Assembly (NCBI GenBank): GCA_964562855.1
Contig: CAZLVB010000040.1
Coordinates: 1 to 6,480 of the forward strand
Reading direction: 5' to 3'
DNA from: 2-12-FULL-41-17 sp964562855
GTDB lineage: Bacteria > Patescibacteriota > Microgenomatia > Curtissbacterales > GWA2-41-24
Length of the DNA: 6,480 nt
Below the pieces are notes generated by a model. That model saw nothing but the letters and a program-made list of their open reading frames with translations, searched no databases and was not told the DNA's origin. Shown here one piece after another: positions 4,382-6,480 of this stretch (positions within the stretch are counted from its first letter, which is position 1; each line of letters starts with the position of its first letter). The position numbers were made by a program, and so were the translations under genes.

Positions 4382-6407
4382 GAAATTTTGCTATTAAATC
4401 ATAAAGTTTGTAGGAGCTTCCCGCACCCATGGAAAGAATAATGTCCCACTTTTTAAAATTTCCGCATAGCGTTTTGGCCGTTTTTTCAAGCGACCCCGAG
4501 TAAGCCGCTTTGGCCCCGACCGCGCGGGCGAGCTGTCGGGAAAGCAAGACCCTATCTCCTCTTTCCCGAGCAGCAAATACATCGGTCACAAAGATTTTTT
4601 CCACCTTAACACTTTTTAAACTTTTAACAAAATCGTCGAAAAAAGTTTTTATTCTGGAGAAAGTATGGGGTTCAAAAACTAAAACAATCTTTTTTTTGGG
4701 GAACTTTTTTGTCAGTGCGTTGACAGTCGTCATAACTGTGTACGGCTGAACGGCATAATCATCATAAACTTTGACTCGGGCTACTTCTCCCTTAAATTCA
4801 AGCCTGCGGCCAACACCCGTGAAATTCGAAAGAGATTTTTTGGCTAATTCAAGATCAAGATTCAAAAGCTTGGCAACAGTCAACGCAGCCCGAGCATTCT
4901 CATTTCGAAAATCGCCGATTATCTTGAGATCTATCTGCCCAAAATTGCCAACTTGGACAATTTTAACCCCCTGAGGGTCCGACCCTTTATTTGAAAATTT
5001 TACTGGCTTTGCAAATCTATTGAATATAGGGTCGGACCCTAAAATGAGAGTTCCCCCATGTTTAATATTGTTAACAAACTTTATATAAGAATTCATTACT
5101 GATCGTTTGGTTTTAAAATAGTCAGGATGATCCCAGGCAACATTTAAGATGACTGCGATATCGCTTTGGTAATTTAAAAAATTATCATTGTATTCGTCAG
5201 CCTCACAAACGTAATATTTTGATCTGCCAACCCTAAAATTTCGACCCCAGCCAAGCACTTTTGCGCCAATTTCGCAGGTGGGATCAAGACCTTGATCCTC
5301 CAAAATTTTGGAAACCATGGCAGTTGTTGTCGACTTACCATAGGCTCCTGCCACAGTGATTGTGAATTTATTTTTTTGTAAATACTTTCCCTGAAATTCC
5401 TGCCAGGTAATTTCGGGTATTTTCATTTCTTTGGCTTTTTCGATTTCGGAATTTTTTGGGTCAGTAAGGACAACCGCCGGAGAAACTACCAGCATACCGG
5501 TTGACAAAAGATGTGCCGGATTGTGGCCGTGTTCTACGTCGATGTCCTTAACGTTTGAGCCGTAGGGGCTCTCGTCAGATTTGTCGCAACCGTTGACTTG
5601 CCAACCGTATACTTTGGCAATCGCGGCGGCTGCCGAAGCCCCTGCACCACCTATGCCCATAATATGAATTCTCCTTTCAAGAATCTCGCCGGCTTTTTTT
5701 AGGTCTTCCTTCGTTGTGATTTGCAAATATTGACTCAAATCTTTAAGTTGCCAGGTTTCAATTTTTTCATTCTGTTTGGCTGCTTCTTTAATTAAATCTG
5801 TTATGTAGAGTTCGCCGGTAACCTTAGAGGGCTTGAGCAATTTAACATTTTTCAAAAACCAGTCTTTATTCATAAAATAGAAGCCGCCATTGACCTCTTT
5901 GATTTTTTTAACTTTGTCCGATGCGTCTTTCTCCTCAGCTATTTCGACAACTTTACCATTGAGCCTGACAACCCTGCCTAACCCGTAAGGGTCTGCGACT
6001 TTAAGCGTTAAGAAAGTAATAATTGCATCCTCTTTTTGATGCAGGCGCAGGACATCTTTAATAGTTTGGGGCTTGTAAAAAATATTGTCATCGCCATTGA
6101 TAACCGCAATATCTTTGACATTTTTTTGGACAAGCTTTGCCCCAACTTGCGCAGCATCAGCGGTGCCTTTCGGCTGATATTGAATAGCATAATCATATTT
6201 TGCAGCTGTTTTGTTTTTAATTTCTGACAGATTATCCTTATTGGCGACTATGATTATTTGCCGGGGAGAAGCTTCCTCTAAAATCCGCACAGTCCTTTCA
6301 ATTATAGTCATGCCGCCAATGATGTGTAGCACTTTTGATACGCGGGATCTCATTCTGGTCCCAAGTCCAGCTGCCAGAACTACTGCGGCAAAATTATTTT
6401 TTGACAT
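4374..6407 (-). CDS. Fused GlmU-type UDP-GlcNAc pyrophosphorylase and MurC-family ligase
   Basis: This 677-residue protein joins two enzymes. Residues 1-240 form a nucleotidyltransferase like the N-terminal half of GlmU: LAAGLGTRM (11-19) with Arg18, SKVLH with Lys25, Gln76 and GT81-82, NGDDN with Asp106, EEKDAS (158-163), EVNGGFY (171-177) and GELYITDL (198-205). GlmU's left-handed beta-helix acetyltransferase half is absent. Residues 245-677 form a Mur ligase closest to MurC: GIGGAGAS (251-258), P-loop AGAYGKSTTT (353-362), EADE (402-405), WDHPDY (425-430), GVGRRLEF (531-538), YDDYAVQP (548-555) and FEPHTFSR (578-585). Predicted reactions are UDP-GlcNAc synthesis and addition of L-Ala to UDP-MurNAc. 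The ligase motifs deviate from the usual GTHGKTTT and DDYAHHP, so the amino acid used is less certain, and an Mpl-like role is the main alternative. AAGGA lies 8 nt before the ATG. The frame is continuous, with a single TGA stop. Confidence 0.88.
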   Translation of the reverse strand: MSKNNFAAVVLAAGLGTRMRSRVSKVLHIIGGMTIIERTVRILEEASPRQIIIVANKDNLSEIKNKTAAKYDYAIQYQPKGTADAAQVGAKLVQKNVKDIAVINGDDNIFYKPQTIKDVLRLHQKEDAIITFLTLKVADPYGLGRVVRLNGKVVEIAEEKDASDKVKKIKEVNGGFYFMNKDWFLKNVKLLKPSKVTGELYITDLIKEAAKQNEKIETWQLKDLSQYLQITTKEDLKKAGEILERRIHIMGIGGAGASAAAAIAKVYGWQVNGCDKSDESPYGSNVKDIDVEHGHNPAHLLSTGMLVVSPAVVLTDPKNSEIEKAKEMKIPEITWQEFQGKYLQKNKFTITVAGAYGKSTTTAMVSKILEDQGLDPTCEIGAKVLGWGRNFRVGRSKYYVCEADEYNDNFLNYQSDIAVILNVAWDHPDYFKTKRSVMNSYIKFVNNIKHGGTLILGSDPIFNRFAKPVKFSNKGSDPQGVKIVQVGNFGQIDLKIIGDFRNENARAALTVAKLLNLDLELAKKSLSNFTGVGRRLEFKGEVARVKVYDDYAVQPYTVMTTVNALTKKFPKKKIVLVFEPHTFSRIKTFFDDFVKSLKSVKVEKIFVTDVFAARERGDRVLLSRQLARAVGAKAAYSGSLEKTAKTLCGNFKKWDIILSMGAGSSYKLYDLIAKFHG
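4974..5040. repeat. Paired 13-bp palindromes inside the MurC-like domain
   Basis: AGGGTCCGACCCT (4974-4986) and AGGGTCGGACCCT (5028-5040) are exact reverse complements. Each is also a palindrome, AGGGTC-N-GACCCT, with one central base. The inner flanks continue to pair partly (after one mismatch, TATT at 4989-4992 against AATA-type bases at 5022-5025 with a wobble), so a long hairpin with a loop of about 25-40 nt can form. The starts are 54 bp apart, 18 codons, so both encode GSDP in the same frame, at residues 457-460 and 475-478 of the ligase half. The segment falls in a central-domain loop where MurC proteins vary, and looks like an in-frame insertion of a small palindromic element. Whether it is mobile cannot be told from one copy. 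Confidence 0.65.
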
Positions 6408-6480
6408 TAAGCTTTTCCTTGATTGCGTTTTCTACGGCTGCAAATTCGTCCCATGGGTATTCAATTTTTCCGTAGCACAT
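6394..6480 (-). CDS. 3' end of an unidentified upstream gene
   Basis: A minus-strand frame is open from the window edge to a TAA at 6396-6394 and ends 14 nt inside the fusion gene. It gives 28 residues beginning MCYGKIEYPWDEF and ending in an amphipathic stretch, AVENAIKEKLNVKK. The ATG sits exactly at the window edge (6480-6478), so it may be an internal Met of a longer protein or the start of a very short one. The former seems more likely, because the reading frame fits the overlapping gene style of this operon and the following Shine-Dalgarno lies within it. I do not recognise the family and assign no function. Confidence 0.5.
   Translation of the reverse strand: MCYGKIEYPWDEFAAVENAIKEKLNVKK
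6416..6420 (-). promoter_or_regulatory. Shine-Dalgarno sequence of the fusion gene
   Basis: On the minus strand AAGGA lies 8 nt before the ATG at 6407, an ideal spacing. It sits within the coding end of the upstream partial gene. It supports the chosen start, which also places the nucleotide-binding motif LAAGLGTRM at residues 11-19, as expected for this family. Confidence 0.65.

Noticed and set aside
4690..4697. Run of eight A in the coding strand of the fusion gene, a possible slippery site
   Set aside because: It simply encodes the Lys-rich stretch FPKKKIV, the frame continues through all C-terminal motifs, and no stimulatory structure or alternative frame product is evident.
4510..4974. 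Plus-strand open frames opposite the MurC-like domain
   Set aside because: They are antisense to conserved ligase motifs such as FEPHTFSR and YDDYAVQP, have low-complexity composition, and resemble no protein family.
5670..5690. Assembly error or frameshift fusing two separate genes
   Set aside because: The junction ILERRIHIMGIGG reads through smoothly without a homopolymer, and there is no stop codon or in-frame ATG with a Shine-Dalgarno at the domain border. Reads would still be needed to prove it.

Overview
The window is a dense, one-directional cell-wall precursor operon read on the minus strand, so transcription runs from high to low coordinates. In transcription order it holds: the 3' end of an unidentified gene (6480-6394); one long gene fusing a GlmU-type sugar-nucleotide pyrophosphorylase to a MurC-family ligase (6407-4374); murB (4381-3353); murA (3372-2116); metK (2115-1012); and ddl (1011-61). 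About 60 bases remain past ddl, and they hold a nested palindrome that may be a terminator. I see no RNA gene, CRISPR array, transposase gene or gene on the plus strand.

The genes form a pathway. The first fusion domain should make UDP-GlcNAc from GlcNAc-1-P and UTP. MurA adds enolpyruvate and MurB reduces it to UDP-MurNAc. The ligase half of the fusion should add the first amino acid. Ddl makes the D-Ala-D-Ala that is added last. The fusion therefore joins the first and fourth of four consecutive steps, and the two middle enzymes are encoded immediately downstream. MetK (S-adenosylmethionine synthesis) is the one gene with no direct role in peptidoglycan.

All junctions are overlaps or zero-gap joins (14 nt, 8 nt, 20 nt, 0 nt, 0 nt), which suggests one transcript and translational coupling. 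Clear Shine-Dalgarno sequences are seen only before the fusion gene and before metK, which starts with GTG. TGA is used as a true stop.

Extreme compaction, moderate AT-richness, an unusual domain fusion and several lineage-style active-site substitutions suggest an uncultured bacterium, possibly of the Candidate Phyla Radiation (Patescibacteria, perhaps Microgenomates). This is inference; the normal TGA stop argues against the groups that read TGA as glycine. The most interesting points are the fusion itself, the altered ligase motifs (GAYGKST and DDYAVQP), an in-frame pair of 13-bp palindromes inside the ligase gene, Asp instead of Cys in MurA (predicting fosfomycin insensitivity), two active-site changes in MurB, a His-to-Ile change in MetK, and a heptanucleotide repeat inside ddl.
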